From: Phyto melanocephala
Taxonomy: Eukaryota > Arthropoda > Insecta > Diptera > Rhinophoridae
Direction: 5' to 3'
Length of the DNA stretch: 64,000 nucleotides
NCBI GenBank assembly: GCA_941918925.1
Contig: OW799234.1
Coordinates: 110,707,128 to 110,771,127 of the forward strand
Shown here: piece by piece, positions 35,027-47,200 of the stretch
How positions within the stretch are numbered: position 1 is the first letter of the stretch
Layout of the letters: every line of letters begins with the position of its first letter
Made by a program: the position numbers and the translations under genes
Notes under the pieces: generated by a model
Database searches by the model: none
The model's input: the letters and a program-made list of their open reading frames with translations, nothing else
Told to the model about the DNA's origin: nothing

Positions 35027-36701
35027 TATACCCGCCACCAAAAAAATGGTGGGGGTATATTCATTTTGTCATTCCGTTTGTAACACATCGAAATATCCAT
35101 TTTAGACCCCATAAAGTATATATATTCTGAATCAGGGTTTGATTTGATGACGATCTAGCTATGTCCGTCCGTCTGTCCGTCTGTCCGCCTGTTGAAAGCA
35201 CGATAGAGGTCGCACTGAAAAACCTAGGGGGCTCAAATTTTGTCAGAATCTTTCTTATAGACAAGGTTTGTTTGGTATTGAAAATGTGCTACATCGGAAT
35301 ATTAGGAAGAGAGTTATAGCTCGAAAAGCAAGAGTAGGTCGAAAAAACCGTGTCCTGCGAACATCGAATAAAATGGAATTGTGTCCAAACGCATTAACGC
35401 ATTAACTTCGCATTAACTTCAAATATATAATTCCTGAGTAAAAACAATATTTTTCCCCGAAAATTGTCTAAATCTATGCATTAGGAGAGGAGTTATCGAT
35501 CAAAATGTACGAAAATTTATACCGCACAGTGTATTTTTCGGTATATTTAAAAACAAAAACGTCATAAAAGAAACAAAATTGGATGTACGACTCTGAAATT
35601 TAGCACACTCTCTTTTTTGGTGAGTGGCTTTTTTGTAACGGAAAATCAATGTGCCATGCCCACTTTTACGCCCACCTCCGATATAACGTTTTAACTTAAA
35701 TTCATATAATTTCTCTATTAATAAAGATTTTGGAATAATAAAGGGCTATATTGAAACACCTAAGTTGTACTCATTCGCAAAAATAACTTTGACACGCCTA
35801 CTATTACGCCCACTTTTCACGTTATCTACTGTTAATGAAATTTAAAAGCTCATAAAACCGCCAAAAGTAGAGGTACGATGATCAAATTTGCTACATATAT
35901 CCTTCTAATCAATTTAATTGTTGTGCCAACAACTTTAGGTAACACGCCCACTTTAACGCCTACCTCCCATATAACGGTTTATCTTAAATTCATGTGATTT
36001 CTCTATTGAAAAAGTTTTTGGGAAAATAAATGACTATGTATATTGAAATATCTAAGTTGTATTGATTAGCAAAAACTTTATTGACACTCCTACTTTAACG
36101 CCCACTTTTACTAAAAGACTACATTTACAAAAGCATTTTAGTAGCATATCGAAGTTATAAAGGGTGGTTAAATTTTAAGGACCGATGTTGAATTAAATAA
36201 AACACAAATTATTTAAGAAATTATTATCATTTATTTTTATAATGATAATATTTGTATGGTTCAATTATGTATTTAACAAGATATTGGCCAAATGCACCAC
36301 CCATATTCCCCCCCCCCCCCCCCCATCCTTGGCACCACTCCTTTATCTGATGGTCCAAATTTTCCATGACAATGTTGATGCTCAATTGTTGGGCATGATG
36401 ATCAGGCGAGGTTGACAGCTCTTTTGCCACACTATCACAAAAACCAGCAGTTGTTCCCATTCAACGAACTAAGAAGGCATTCACAGATTTTCTAACATTT
36501 TATACAGACCTGTTTTGCAGAAATTTAAATATTTTTTACAGTTCTCCCGATTGTGGACGAATTTGAACGATTATGTTGATCGAAAGAATTACGAAGTGCA
36601 CAAAATGCATTTTGATTTGAACGCCCATTTAATTAAAAAACCTGAATAACTTTAAAGCGTTGCTCATTTGCGTAATGTACACAAAATTGCTCTTACTTGT
36701 T
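35027..36701 (-). mobile_element. family B element, copy B2 (3'-deleted)
   Basis: Minus orientation. Begins TATACCCGCCACCAAAAAAA with the hairpin closing GGTGGGGGTATA, then GACCCCATAAAGTATATATA, (GTCY)n and the B interior. It carries the same mariner insertion as B1 and B5. Near its far end two deletions join TTTGCGTA to ATGTACACAAAATTG and then to CTCTTACTTGT, removing the hairpin. Confidence 0.8.
36160..36675 (-). mobile_element. internally deleted mariner inside B2
   Basis: Starts AGGGTGGTTAAATTTTAAGG and aligns with the copies in B1 and B5. A homopolymer of about 17 C at 36308-36325 replaces a run of 6 G (complement) in B1. The distal TIR is lost by deletion. Confidence 0.7.
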
Positions 36702-37656
36702 TAATATTTATTTTAATTTTATTTTTTAATTTAAATATTAAAACAAAGCCAATAAGGCTTTGGCAACACTATTAAATAGATCTTATATGAAAAAAAATTT
36801 AATTAATAATTACTTTATATACCCGTCACATCTTTCGCAGACGTTAACATATAAACAAACATTTTTTATTTAATAGATTATTATTTTTTTATTTTTTTTA
36901 ATGATTTTTACTAAAATTGAAATTGATTATGTTTTTTCTTTACACAAACCATAAGCAAACTTATAAACTATAAAAGCTAAAATTTTTGTCGTTATTGTGC
37001 TTGTACCGATGAATTTTTGGTATTGGGGAAAATTGGCTACGCGTCGCAGTTGTGTTCCTAGTATTATAGCGTTTAAAAAGCTATTCGCTTATGCAAGATT
37101 GTCCTTAAGGTTTCTCAGCTTTAGTTTCCTTGCCCCTGGATGTATCCTGCTGCTTGCAAACGTTTTCAAATTTTTGCTTGAGTAGCTCCCAACAAATTTG
37201 AAAGCACTTGCTTTGTTTGACAGCAATCTTTTCAACATTAAATTATTCGTTTTTTTATAGAAAAATATTAACTAACATTTATTTTTTTTAACTTCAATTC
37301 ATGCACATACAGACATAATAATATTTTATATTCAAGTAAAAATTTTTCAAAAGTAAAAAAAGTGACAGATTGCGGTCAATGGCAACATGATGATTTTGGA
37401 CACCTCATACAATCTCCCATGTGAGTCTGTGGTTGGGAGCATGCATGAATGCATAAAAATCAATATGCTACTTATTATTATAATATTATCGTCATGATTA
37501 TTGTTGTTGCAATTTGTATTACAGTAGATTGTAAAGCCTTCAAATTAAATATTTTTATAAAAATTTCCAATAACAGCAAATGCATGTGCTCTCGATTTAA
37601 AATAAACTGAGTAATAAAAAGGAAAAATCATAATGCTATTTTATAATGTCAACGTA
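36702..37656. other. AT-rich stretch, nothing recognised
   Basis: The frame at 36997-37185 shows no known motif. No repeats with clear ends. Confidence 0.4.
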
Positions 37657-37669
37657 ATGGGCAGTATCA

Positions 37670-37846
37670 GGGTACACTTATACAAGGTGGCGGTGCTAGC
37701 CCAGCTGACAATTTTTTTGTGTTCTGGAGTATGTCAAACTACATATTAAAAAAATGATTTCAACTCCGGAAATTGACAAACTTCATACATAAAAAAGAGA
37801 GTTGAAAATCGCTCTTCTTTATGCTATCACCTTATGTAATTACACC
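37670..37846. mobile_element. 177 bp MITE flanked by a 13 bp direct repeat
   Basis: ATGGGCAGTATCA stands exactly outside both ends (37657-37669, 37847-37859). The ends GGGTACACTTATACAAGGTG and the complement of CACCTTATGTAATTACACC form imperfect TIRs. A related, truncated copy lies at 45501-45640 in the Inx7 intron. Confidence 0.65.
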
Positions 37847-38689
37847 ATGGGCAGTATCATCATTCAATGTTTTTACTTACATACATTAATACAGGGTGGG
37901 CTTAAAGTTAGCATAGGGTTTAAAAATTACATAATTTTTTGCATATATATTTTTTTAATTTTTTTTTAAGTTATATAAATACTTAACACGTAGAGAATAC
38001 ATAATTGAGAAATGCACAGCTGAACAAATAACCAAAATAATATAAATTTATTGTTTAAATCAGCATCGAATTATTTTAATGCGATAAGCATATCGTCGAC
38101 ATAAACATATAATAAAAGGCGTTATGCTCAGCTAGGAATGGGTTGTACGTTACTACGGTGCATAAAAAAGGTGCATTTAGTGTCAGAGTTAATTCCGCAA
38201 ATCATTGGGAAACGTGTTAATTTTTTAGGTAAATTTTAACAGTTTGCAGAAATTAAATCAACTTTATTGAAAATCTGATTACGAGTGACGTTGCTCATTT
38301 TCGTCTGAATGGATTTGTTAATATGCTGAACTGTAGGTTCTGTAGTTCTGAAAACCTAAGAGCCATTGATCACGATAAGCCCATCCCATTTGGCATACAA
38401 TGTAATGTGGCATTACATATTAAAATGTCATTCGGCCTTACTTTTTCGAAAATGAAGATGGAAATGCTGTAACCGTAATTGAAGAGCGGTATCTGTTTTT
38501 GGTCGAATGTCTATTATGTCTTTTTATTGAAAAGTGACTTGAAATGTCGTTTCAGCAGGATGAATCCACTGTCCACACTGCCCTAATAATATTGGCACTT
38601 TAAAATCAAATTTTTGAAGAGCGAATAATTTCCAGAATTTATAAAATTAATTGCTCAGAATATTAGTCAGATTTGCCAGCACCCGACTA

Positions 38690-39600
38690 TATATCGGAAC
38701 GCAATTTTTAAATTTGGCGCCATTCGAAGTGTCATTGTTTGACATTTGAACAATTGTAATTGTTTGCTAGTAGAAGGTACGAGGTTAGTAAAAATGGAGC
38801 GCTACACGAATGAACAGCGCATTCTCATTGTGAAATTGTTTTACCAAAATGGTGAAAGTTTTGCGGCTACAGTTCGCAAATTGCGATCATCCCATTTTCA
38901 TCTTGATGGCTTCGTCAATAGGCAGAATTGTCGCATTTGGGGCGAGGAAAATCCTCGAGTGATTCATGAGAAGCAATTGCATCCTCAACGTGTCACTGTG
39001 TGGTGTGGTTTTTGGCCTGGAGGAATTATTGGACCTTTTTTTTATGAAAATGAGGCAGGTCAAGCGCAAACAGTCAATGGTGTTCGGTATCGTGAAATAA
39101 TAACCAGTTTTTCTTGCCTAGAATTGAAGAAATGAATGTGGAGGGCATGTGGTTTCAACAATATGGCGCCACATGTCATACAGCCAGAGAAACAATTCAA
39201 TTGCTGCATCAGTCATTTCCCGGTCGTGTTATTTCGCGTTTTGGAGACCAGAATTGGCCGCCTAGATCCTATGATTTAACACCTTTAGAATTTTTTCTTT
39301 GGGGTTTTTTGAAGTCGATGGTTTACGCGAATAAGCCGACGACGACTGAAGCCTTAAAAGAGGAAATTGGACGCTGCATTAATGAAATATCGCAGCATTT
39401 ATGCAAAAAGGTCATTGAAAATTTCATTAAAAGATCGCGTGTGTGCCAGCAAAGCCGCGGCGGCCATCTGCACGAAATATTGTTGCATACATAACCTCAT
39501 TCTGTCTACTTTACTATATACTAAAGTTTCACGACTTTTTTTTAAATATCTGTGTTTTATTTAAAATTTAAAAATTGCGTTCTAGTTGGGACACCCGATA
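38690..39600 (+). mobile_element. mariner nested in the older mariner
   Basis: TA is duplicated at 38688-38689 and 39601-39602. The right TIR (complement) reads TATCGGGTGTCCCAACTAGA then ACGCAATTTTTAAATTT; the left TIR is the same but lacks about 13 bases (TATATCGGAACGCAATTTTT). It contains the transposase relic below. Confidence 0.85.
38794..39491 (+). pseudogene. mariner transposase, deleted and frameshifted
   Basis: Starts MERYTNEQRILIVKLFYQNG, the first helix-turn-helix, then jumps from ATVRKLRSS directly to HFHLDGFVNRQNCRIWGEEN, so the second DNA-binding motif and the first catalytic Asp (normally in FSDEAHF) are missing. A single-base shift near 39110-39118 changes frame before EEMNVEGMWFQQ. 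The second catalytic Asp is Tyr (QQYGATCHTA). The third, in SYDLTPLEFFLWG, is kept, and the C-terminus SRGGHLHEILLHT is intact. No activity expected. Confidence 0.85.
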
Positions 39601-39690
39601 TATTCTTTGAAGTAATTTGAAAGAGAGAGTGAACAAGTGTCACTTAATTTTGTGACAGAATAAAATGATGATGATAGATGACCCACCCTT

Positions 39691-40631
39691 GAAAAGAAAT
39701 TTATCCGAAAAACCACACTTGTCAATAACACGCTAAAAAAGTTTGTTACTACGCATAGGATAACAGAAAAAAAATTGTCCTAAAATGATATGCAGACAAT
39801 TTTTGAAAAATATGTTTATTTTATTAAAATTCCAAATCGATGCTTATTTAATATGTATTGCGAAAGTTCGACACTAAAAATCAAACAGGAAATGTTATCT
39901 GTCATTATCTATTAGCATATTTAGAGTAAAAAATTAAATAAAGCTTTCAAAAATGTTAAAATATCTATATATATATTGCTTTTAGTACAAAATTCTGCAT
40001 TAATAAGCAAATTAAAAAATTTTGTTTATTTTTTTTCATTTTTAATTATTTAGTTTAAGTAAGCGTATTGTATATTTGTACGGTTTTGTTAAATGACAAC
40101 CTGTTTCAATCATGTAAATATATATTCAATGTATTTGGAAACGCCTTTAAGCAATTTCAATGGACACTTTAATTTAAATTGTAAATTTTAACAAGTTTCT
40201 TCTTAAATTATTAAGAATTTTTAGAATTCAAATTTATCAACAGCACGAGTAATATAAAGTTTATTGATAAACCATATTATGAAACAGTTAACTAGTTAAT
40301 GCTAATTAATCATAGACATTTCTAATTTAAACTTATTGCAATTAAAAAATAAAATTCCACTTTATTTAAAAAAAATAAGGCACTTTTTTGATTAAATAGG
40401 TTTGTTTGCATATTGAAATAAATTCATAAGGTTATGAACTCTTGTTGTGTAAATTCTTATGTATTTAACACCCTAAAAGCAGACATCGGTGATCGAAGTA
40501 ATGTTTCTACAAACTCTTATGTATTGCCTTTTATTTTTCAGTACAAAAAATCTTGGCATGTGGCGATACCAAAAATGCTATTTCACCATGAATAGACTAA
40601 AATGAAAAACGTTTGCAAATCATCGAATTTT
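39691..40631. other. AT-rich stretch, nothing recognised
   Basis: No gene or repeat boundary found. Confidence 0.4.
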
Positions 40632-41085
40632 TTATACCCTTCACACGAGAGTAGAAAAGGGTTAAACATTTCGTTTTTTATTTCTAGTTACAATATTTAT
40701 TTACGACCCCGTAAAGTATATACAATATATTCTAAGTCCTTATAGATAGAGGAATTAATTAAGCTTAGCGTGAATGTTAAAATCAACTTTTTGAAGCCCA
40801 CAAGTATACTTCAGACATTTATATAGTATCAATTTATATGATATGCTCTTGAAAATAATGTTATTGAAAATAAGTTTTATGAGCACATTACGAGCTGAGA
40901 TATGAGCGAAAGAACACGAACTTCTTTCGTTTGTTACGTTTTTATAAATTATGTACCCCTGGGAACATTTATAGAAAATCTTGTTTTAATGGATCAATAC
41001 CGATATCGGCAAAAAAAATTAAGACAAAAACTAGGTGAAGGATATATAAAATTCGGCATAGTCGAATATAGCGTTCTTATTTGTT
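40632..41085 (+). mobile_element. diverged family A element, copy A11
   Basis: Starts TATACCCTTCACACGAGAGT and keeps GACCCCGTAAAGTATATAC, a remnant GAGATATGAGCGAAAGAACA and the 3' end GGATATATAAAATTCGGCAT with hairpin and CTTATTTGTTTT. The (GTCY)n tract and A/T core are missing. It is the most diverged A copy here. Confidence 0.7.
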
Positions 41086-41109
41086 TTTTATTTTATTCAT
41101 TTTATTGAC

Positions 41110-41700
41110 ATCATAAACGATCCACCAAACAAGCTAAGCTGTTTTGACCAAAGTCCGCATCAGTTTCACTTTTTATTGGACATTAATCACCAGTCCGTAT
41201 ACAAATAGAGCATTCCGTATCGGCCAGTGTAAAGATTGCATCATGTAAATTCGTCGCCGTTGTCTTCATTTGGTAATTTGTTATTCGAGCACCTGGAAAG
41301 TACTGTGTTATGAAGATCGCCTTTTTTTAGCCCAAAATGAAATAATTAGACTTTGTTGGCCTGTGGTTTCAACAAGAGGGTGTCACATGTCGCATACACA
41401 ACATGGGCTACCATGCAGCTATTAAGAGGCGAGTTTAGTGAGCAATTAATCTCATGTTTTAAAGCAGCCTATTGTTCGCCAAGGTCAAGTAATTTGGTCC
41501 CACTAGACTACTTTTGGTAATAATTCGTAAAGCCAATCATGTAAAGGAACAAGCCAGCCACAATTCCATCACTAGAAGACAACATTACAGCTGCGATTGC
41601 TGAGATACCGCCTAAAATGCTAAAAAAAAGTATGGCAAAATTGGAATTCACTGAAGGCTTACCTACGGCATAGATACGGGCAAAATTAACATAAAATAGT
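41110..41700 (+). mobile_element. mariner relic
   Basis: GTGGTTTCAACAAGAGGGTG encodes WFQQEGVTCR, matching the mariner WFQQDGATCH box with the catalytic Asp changed, and the downstream frames fit the C-terminal part (AITAAIAEIPPKMLKKSMAK-like). Terminal repeats were not found. Confidence 0.5.
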
Positions 41701-43049
41701 CACAAAAACATAAATGGTACTAATTTATTGAACCAACAAATATTTTATTTCATATTTCATCTTTAAACCCAAACAGCCATATTATTGCTTTTTTCAATAT
41801 TTCTTCAAGATTTTGTACAACTACAGAAAACTTAAATATTACAAATCTGCTCGACATGGGTTAAAGATTAAATTTTTAGCATACAATTAAAATCAATAAA
41901 TTTGTTTCTAGTTTTTTTCTTTCTTCTTCTATTTGAATATTTAAATTAATTCCAATACAAACTACATTTAAGAATACATTAGCAAACAAGCAACACAAGG
42001 TAGATCGAAATGCTCTAATAGATGACTTTAATTGAGAACATATTCTAGACAAGTGTTTTCTTAATGCAACTAAACAGCACATACCGTATATCATCATAAG
42101 CGCTGCAGTCATGTGGGTGTTATTGAAATTTGCATTATTTTATTTGTATAGAAATTTATGCATTTTTAAATAGTCTACTTATTTGTTTAATTAAGAACAC
42201 TTTAAAAAGGTTAAATATTTAGACTTGAGATTATAGAAAAACATGTTTATAATTCGTAACTTAAAAATTAAAATGAATTTTATCAGTTTAACCCTTTGTA
42301 ACCTCATGAATCACATTAGTTGCAAAACCAAGGATAATTGTCAGTTATAGCTTAGTGTAGTAACTTCTTCACATTGAATAGTTTAAAATGGACTTTCATA
42401 TTGTACTATGTACATTTTAGAATAAAGTTTCTTTTAGCTCTTAAAGATAAAATGAAAAACTTAATGGAAACTTTTCTGTAACCGTAATGTTACATCTGCC
42501 TCTAACTCATGAGTTATATCGACCACTGAGCATGTATCTGAACTGGTTACAGTACTGATGTCGGTTATCAGTAAATGATGGCGGGCATATATATATATAT
42601 ATATATATATATAACTATACACATAAATATTGAAACAAGATTTATTATCCTTCTTTTTAAATTATTATATATTAAATATTTATTGGACTATTTTACGATC
42701 GATAATTCTCGGAGAAGCTCATTCAAATCCTCACGCATGGTTTATAATTATGTACGTTCTTAGTAATAGTAATTTAATAAAACAACTTACAATGTTGTTG
42801 TTGGATACTGAGCTACTATGGAGTGAAAGAAATTGAACGAGAGAAAAATCTGATGAAAAACGATTAAAGGCAACACATGGTGAACCTAAAAAAACCGAAA
42901 CCTTTTAAAGCGATAAAAAAGAACTAAAAAATGGACAGAAATTACCCATGACAATTTTTACGGGGTTATTGGTATTCTTATCGACAGTAAGGCGGAACTT
43001 TTGTCATTGAGGTCATATACCACAACATAAAAATTAGTCTGCCGATTTA
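41701..43049. other. AT-rich stretch with an (AT)n run
   Basis: An (AT)n microsatellite lies at 42585-42612. The minus-strand frame 41876-42112 (78 aa, Cys-rich, hydrophobic C-terminal half) has no recognised family; I do not call it a gene. Confidence 0.35.
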
Positions 43050-43720
43050 GGAAAGAGTTTTTAATGGTTTTGCAGTTGACTGACGTTGCTCTAATTTAAG
43101 TTCCTGAACATAGAGGTCACTATGGTAAGGAACGGCTGCACAAGCTAGCCAAGAGGGGATCAGCTTTGGATATCTTAAACGCAAATGCATTTACAATGCC
43201 GTTAGAGACTTTGAAAGGAAAGATCTCCAGTCCACTTCTAGAAAAAACTGAGAATAAGCTTACGAAGCCCTCTTTTGATATCAGCCGCACATAACAACTT
43301 TCGAGTTGAAGTCGGTAAATCACATCGATGTTGCTGAGGCTACTTATGAATCATTGGATGCTGAGGAGACACACAAACCTTTCCCGTCGCAGCTGTGTGT
43401 ATTTGTTGAAGGACGAATTGGGTTTCTACCTTCTTTGCGAATGTCTTACCCTTCCAGCCAAAACACACATAATACTTAGAAAACAAATTACTGACCAGGG
43501 AGGTTATCCAACTCTGATATATCTGAGGTCAGACTGAACGATTTCCTAAGATATCTTACGGCTGCGTGAAACGTCTAGTTCCCCCACTACTTAGACTTAA
43601 TCTGGCGAAAGATGTCATAAAGACTCCACTTGATATTTTGCGTGTTGTGAACTACCACGATAACCAACAAGCCAATGACCATTGTGGGCTACAATTCTAT
43701 AAGTGAAAAATAATGTTAGA
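43050..43720 (+). pseudogene. non-LTR retrotransposon relic (end of RNase H and tail)
   Basis: PEHRGHYGKERLHKLAKRGS recalls the final RNase H motif VPGHxGIxGNExADxLAxxG. LDILNANAFTMPL follows, then in another frame LLCECLTLPAKTHIIL, the Cys-rich tail. Frameshifts and stops throughout. A fragment with the same LDIxNANA segment is at 1409-1640. Confidence 0.5.
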
Positions 43721-44218
43721 GCGTGAGTATATTGACAAAACACTTTTACTTACAAACACTCTTACATCAGACTGACGTAGTAGAAAACAACAATTGCATG
43801 GCCTTTTGGGAAGACACTCAAAACGATGGAAAATTTCCTATACAACTTTTTAGTTTTTATATATTATGCTTGTCAAAATACCAGAAGAAATTCATTGAAG
43901 AGAAACCAATTGCAATGGCATTTCGTTCTTAAAACCAAGTTTTATGTTTTATTATTAATTCGCAAATTTATTACTTTTTGTTACTCATTCCAAAATATAA
44001 CCCTTTTTTTCGTTTTCCAAAATCTAAATTTAAAATTGAAGAGGTCAAATTTGAATTTAAAAATCCTGAATTTTATACAGAAAATTCCAAATATTTAGTC
44101 AAAAATAAATATGTATTAAAATGTAATTTACTTATATATAAACATAATATATAATATAATATACTTATAAACAGTAATCGATTTAATATAAACTTAATTA
44201 AAAAATTTAAAAAATAAA

Positions 44219-47200
44219 TTATTCAAGTTTACTACTGCCACAAGGCTTATTCATTAGAGGCATATCAACTTCATCGATTCTCAATGTTTGCATATGAGCG
44301 GGATCCATGCCTTTGGCCAAAGTGTCATTTATGCTATTATCACGTTGCTCATCCGGAAATTCACTGGACAAATGAAAGATGACTTTTTTGAATAGGAACT
44401 CGGAAATGTTGCGGCGTAAAAAGTATAAAAACATCCAGTTGGAGAAGTTACATTTACATATAACAGCAGACAGCTCTTCTTGATCTACTTTACCTGGTTT
44501 GGCCCAGTATAGCGAGTAACGGGTGAAGATAATACTAAAAACAATTCAAACGAAAAAAATTAAATAAATTTATATCTTTTTTAAAAAATGTTCTCTGCCC
44601 AGAAATAAATTGTTTTTCTCTTCTTACCTCTTATAAAAGAACAAAGAAAATAGTCGCCATATGAGACCCATGATAGTAGCGGCTAATAACACCACATACC
44701 AGAACCATAAAATCGTATAAATTTTCTCATTTATAATATTTAATGCCATCACACACAATGTATCATGCATTTGCAGCGATCCGGATGGGCCATATTTATG
44801 AAAATGACACTTTGTTACTTTCGGAAAAACCACATCTAAAGCATCCATTTTATCAGTCCAACGTTCATTGAACACTTTAGGTCCCAGCGAATAGAAGGCA
44901 CCACCCAAAAATAAATTAGTCCAATAAATTTGCAATAAAATATTTAACAAATTGAGTATTTCGGCAAACACCAAATGAGCACCCCATGACTGATTCAAAC
45001 GCATACGATCAATCATGGTACGTCGAATATCCTTGACTCGCAAATCCATTTCATTCATACACGGAATATTTAGTTTTCCAATTTCGATGGACTTATTTTG
45101 TATATATTTTGAAAGTCCCACCATTCTTAAGCCAAACACCAACGCTTTTATCCGACCACCTAAAGCACAAGGAAGAGAAAGTCATTGCAGATGGGACTTT
45201 TGTTATAATTATTAAGCATATGAAATTGATAAGTAGTAGTTTTGCTCTTTGAAAAAACTATGTAATACAGATTGGTTGGACGCCGTTGCCTTTTATAGTA
45301 GATGATTTCTTTGAAATATCTTTTCAAGATAGACAAAAATCATAACAAATGAAAAATAATTTAAGTTTCAGTTTTATTTACCATTCAAGGTAGACTAGAA
45401 AATGTTTTTAGTATGGAAAATTTATTTATCAGGCAGTCCTGATTCGTCAGTTGATTATTGTTTTCTTTACTTATTTTAACTTCAGCTTTTAAGCCCCTTA
45501 CAGGGTACACTTATACAGGTGGCGGTGCCAGCCTGTATGTTAATGTTTGTCAAACTCAATATATAGAAAATTGAAACAAAAAATGCTCTCCTTTATGCTC
45601 TTCTCTCAAATATTCAAAATGTCAAACTTTATAAATTAAAATCTCCCTGGACAGCGATTATCTGATAAATAGATATGTTTTGTTTTTTACCTAATAATTT
45701 TTTAAAATGATAAACGTGAAACTCAATATAAACAAGTAAGTGCACTATATCCGGCTGTGCCGAATCTTTTATACCCACCACCAATTTGATGTACTTTAAT
45801 AGCACAAAATTTATTATTTTGTATTAACAGAAATCGTTATGGAATAATCTCTTTATACTAAAATATGTATCATTTTCTGTGTTTTACTTCGATATGCTAG
45901 TAAAATATTTTCGTAATTTTAGTCTTTCAATGGAAGTGGGCGTTAAAGTAGGCGTATCAATATAGTTTCTGATAATAAATAAAACTAAGATATTTCAATA
46001 TAGTCCTTTATTCTTCCACAACTTTGTCCTTAGAGAAATTTAGTGAATTTAAGATAAAGCGTTATATGGGAGGTAGGCGCAATGGATGGCATGTCACCTT
46101 CATTTTCTGGCATAACAATGATATTGACATGGAAGATATATGTAAGAAATTTCATCATCATACCTCTAATTTTGTCGATTTTATTAGCTTTTTAATTTCA
46201 TTAACAGTAGATTACATCAAAAGTGGGCGTTATAGTAGGCGTGTCGAAGTTGTTTTCGCTAATGAACACAACTTAGATATTTCAATATAACCCTTTATTA
46301 TTCAAAAATCTTTATTCATAGAGAAATTATATGAATTTGAGATAAAGCGTTAGCGGAACAAAGCCTTTGACTCAAAAGCTATGTTTGCAAAATTTCAGAA
46401 TCATACATCTAATTACGTCAGTTTTATAACGTTTTTAAGACACTGCTCGGTATAAATTTTCGTAAATTTTTATCTATAACTCCTTTTCTAATGCATAGAT
46501 TTATGGAATTTTTAGGGAATGATATTGATTTCACTCAGAAAATATATATTCGAATTTTCATGGCTCTACGTTAATGCATTTGCACACAATTGCATTTTAT
46601 TCATTGTTGGAAGGACATGTTTTTTTTTTACTTACTCTTTCATTACAAGCTATAACTCTCTTACTAATATTCCAATACCAAACAAACCTTATGTATAAGA
46701 AATATTCTGGCAAAGTTTTAGCTGCCTAGCTTTTTCGGTCCGACCTCTATCGAGCTTTCAATAGACGGACAGACTGAGGGAAATAGCTAGATCGTCATAA
46801 AATAAAACTCCGATTCAAAATAAACATACATTAAGGGGTCTAAAATGGATGTGTTACAAGCGGAATGACAAAATGAATATACCCCCAACATTTTTTGGAT
46901 ATAAAAAAAAATGATATGCCCACTTTGTCGCCCTCCCCCGTATAAGGCTTTTGATCAAATTCAAGTGTCATACTCCCACAAAACTAAGATTAATTTTTAA
47001 CTACCTTTAGCTACCGAGTCGTAGTCTTTTATTTTCGAAAAAATACAACACTGTGATAAAAAGTGGATAGTATCATTCCTATTGTCTTAATACTTTTGGT
47101 TATTGTGAGACTTGATTTTTCTATAGCGATTAGAGTTGTAAAGAAAACAATAAATTTTATGGTGCAAAAGTACTCTACATAAAATTGGAGATGGGTATCT

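Larger units (their letters stand above)
37892..39690 (+). mobile_element. decayed mariner, interrupted by a second mariner
   Basis: Ends AGGGTGGG... and ...CCCACCCTT. Broken frames keep EKCTAEQITKII (38010s, N-terminal helix-turn-helix), HFRLNGFVNMLNCRF and FxKMKMEML/ENEDGNAVT (catalytic core) and FQQDESTVHTA with IISRIYKIN...SDLPAPDY. At DY, where the consensus continues into FLWG, the frame is split at TA by another element and resumes TTCTTTGAAGTAATT at 39603. Many stops; dead. Confidence 0.7.

Noticed and set aside
41876..42112. 78-residue Cys-rich minus-strand frame as a possible gene
   Set aside because: No known domain, no neighbouring exons with matching splice sites, and the region is within reach of mariner debris.
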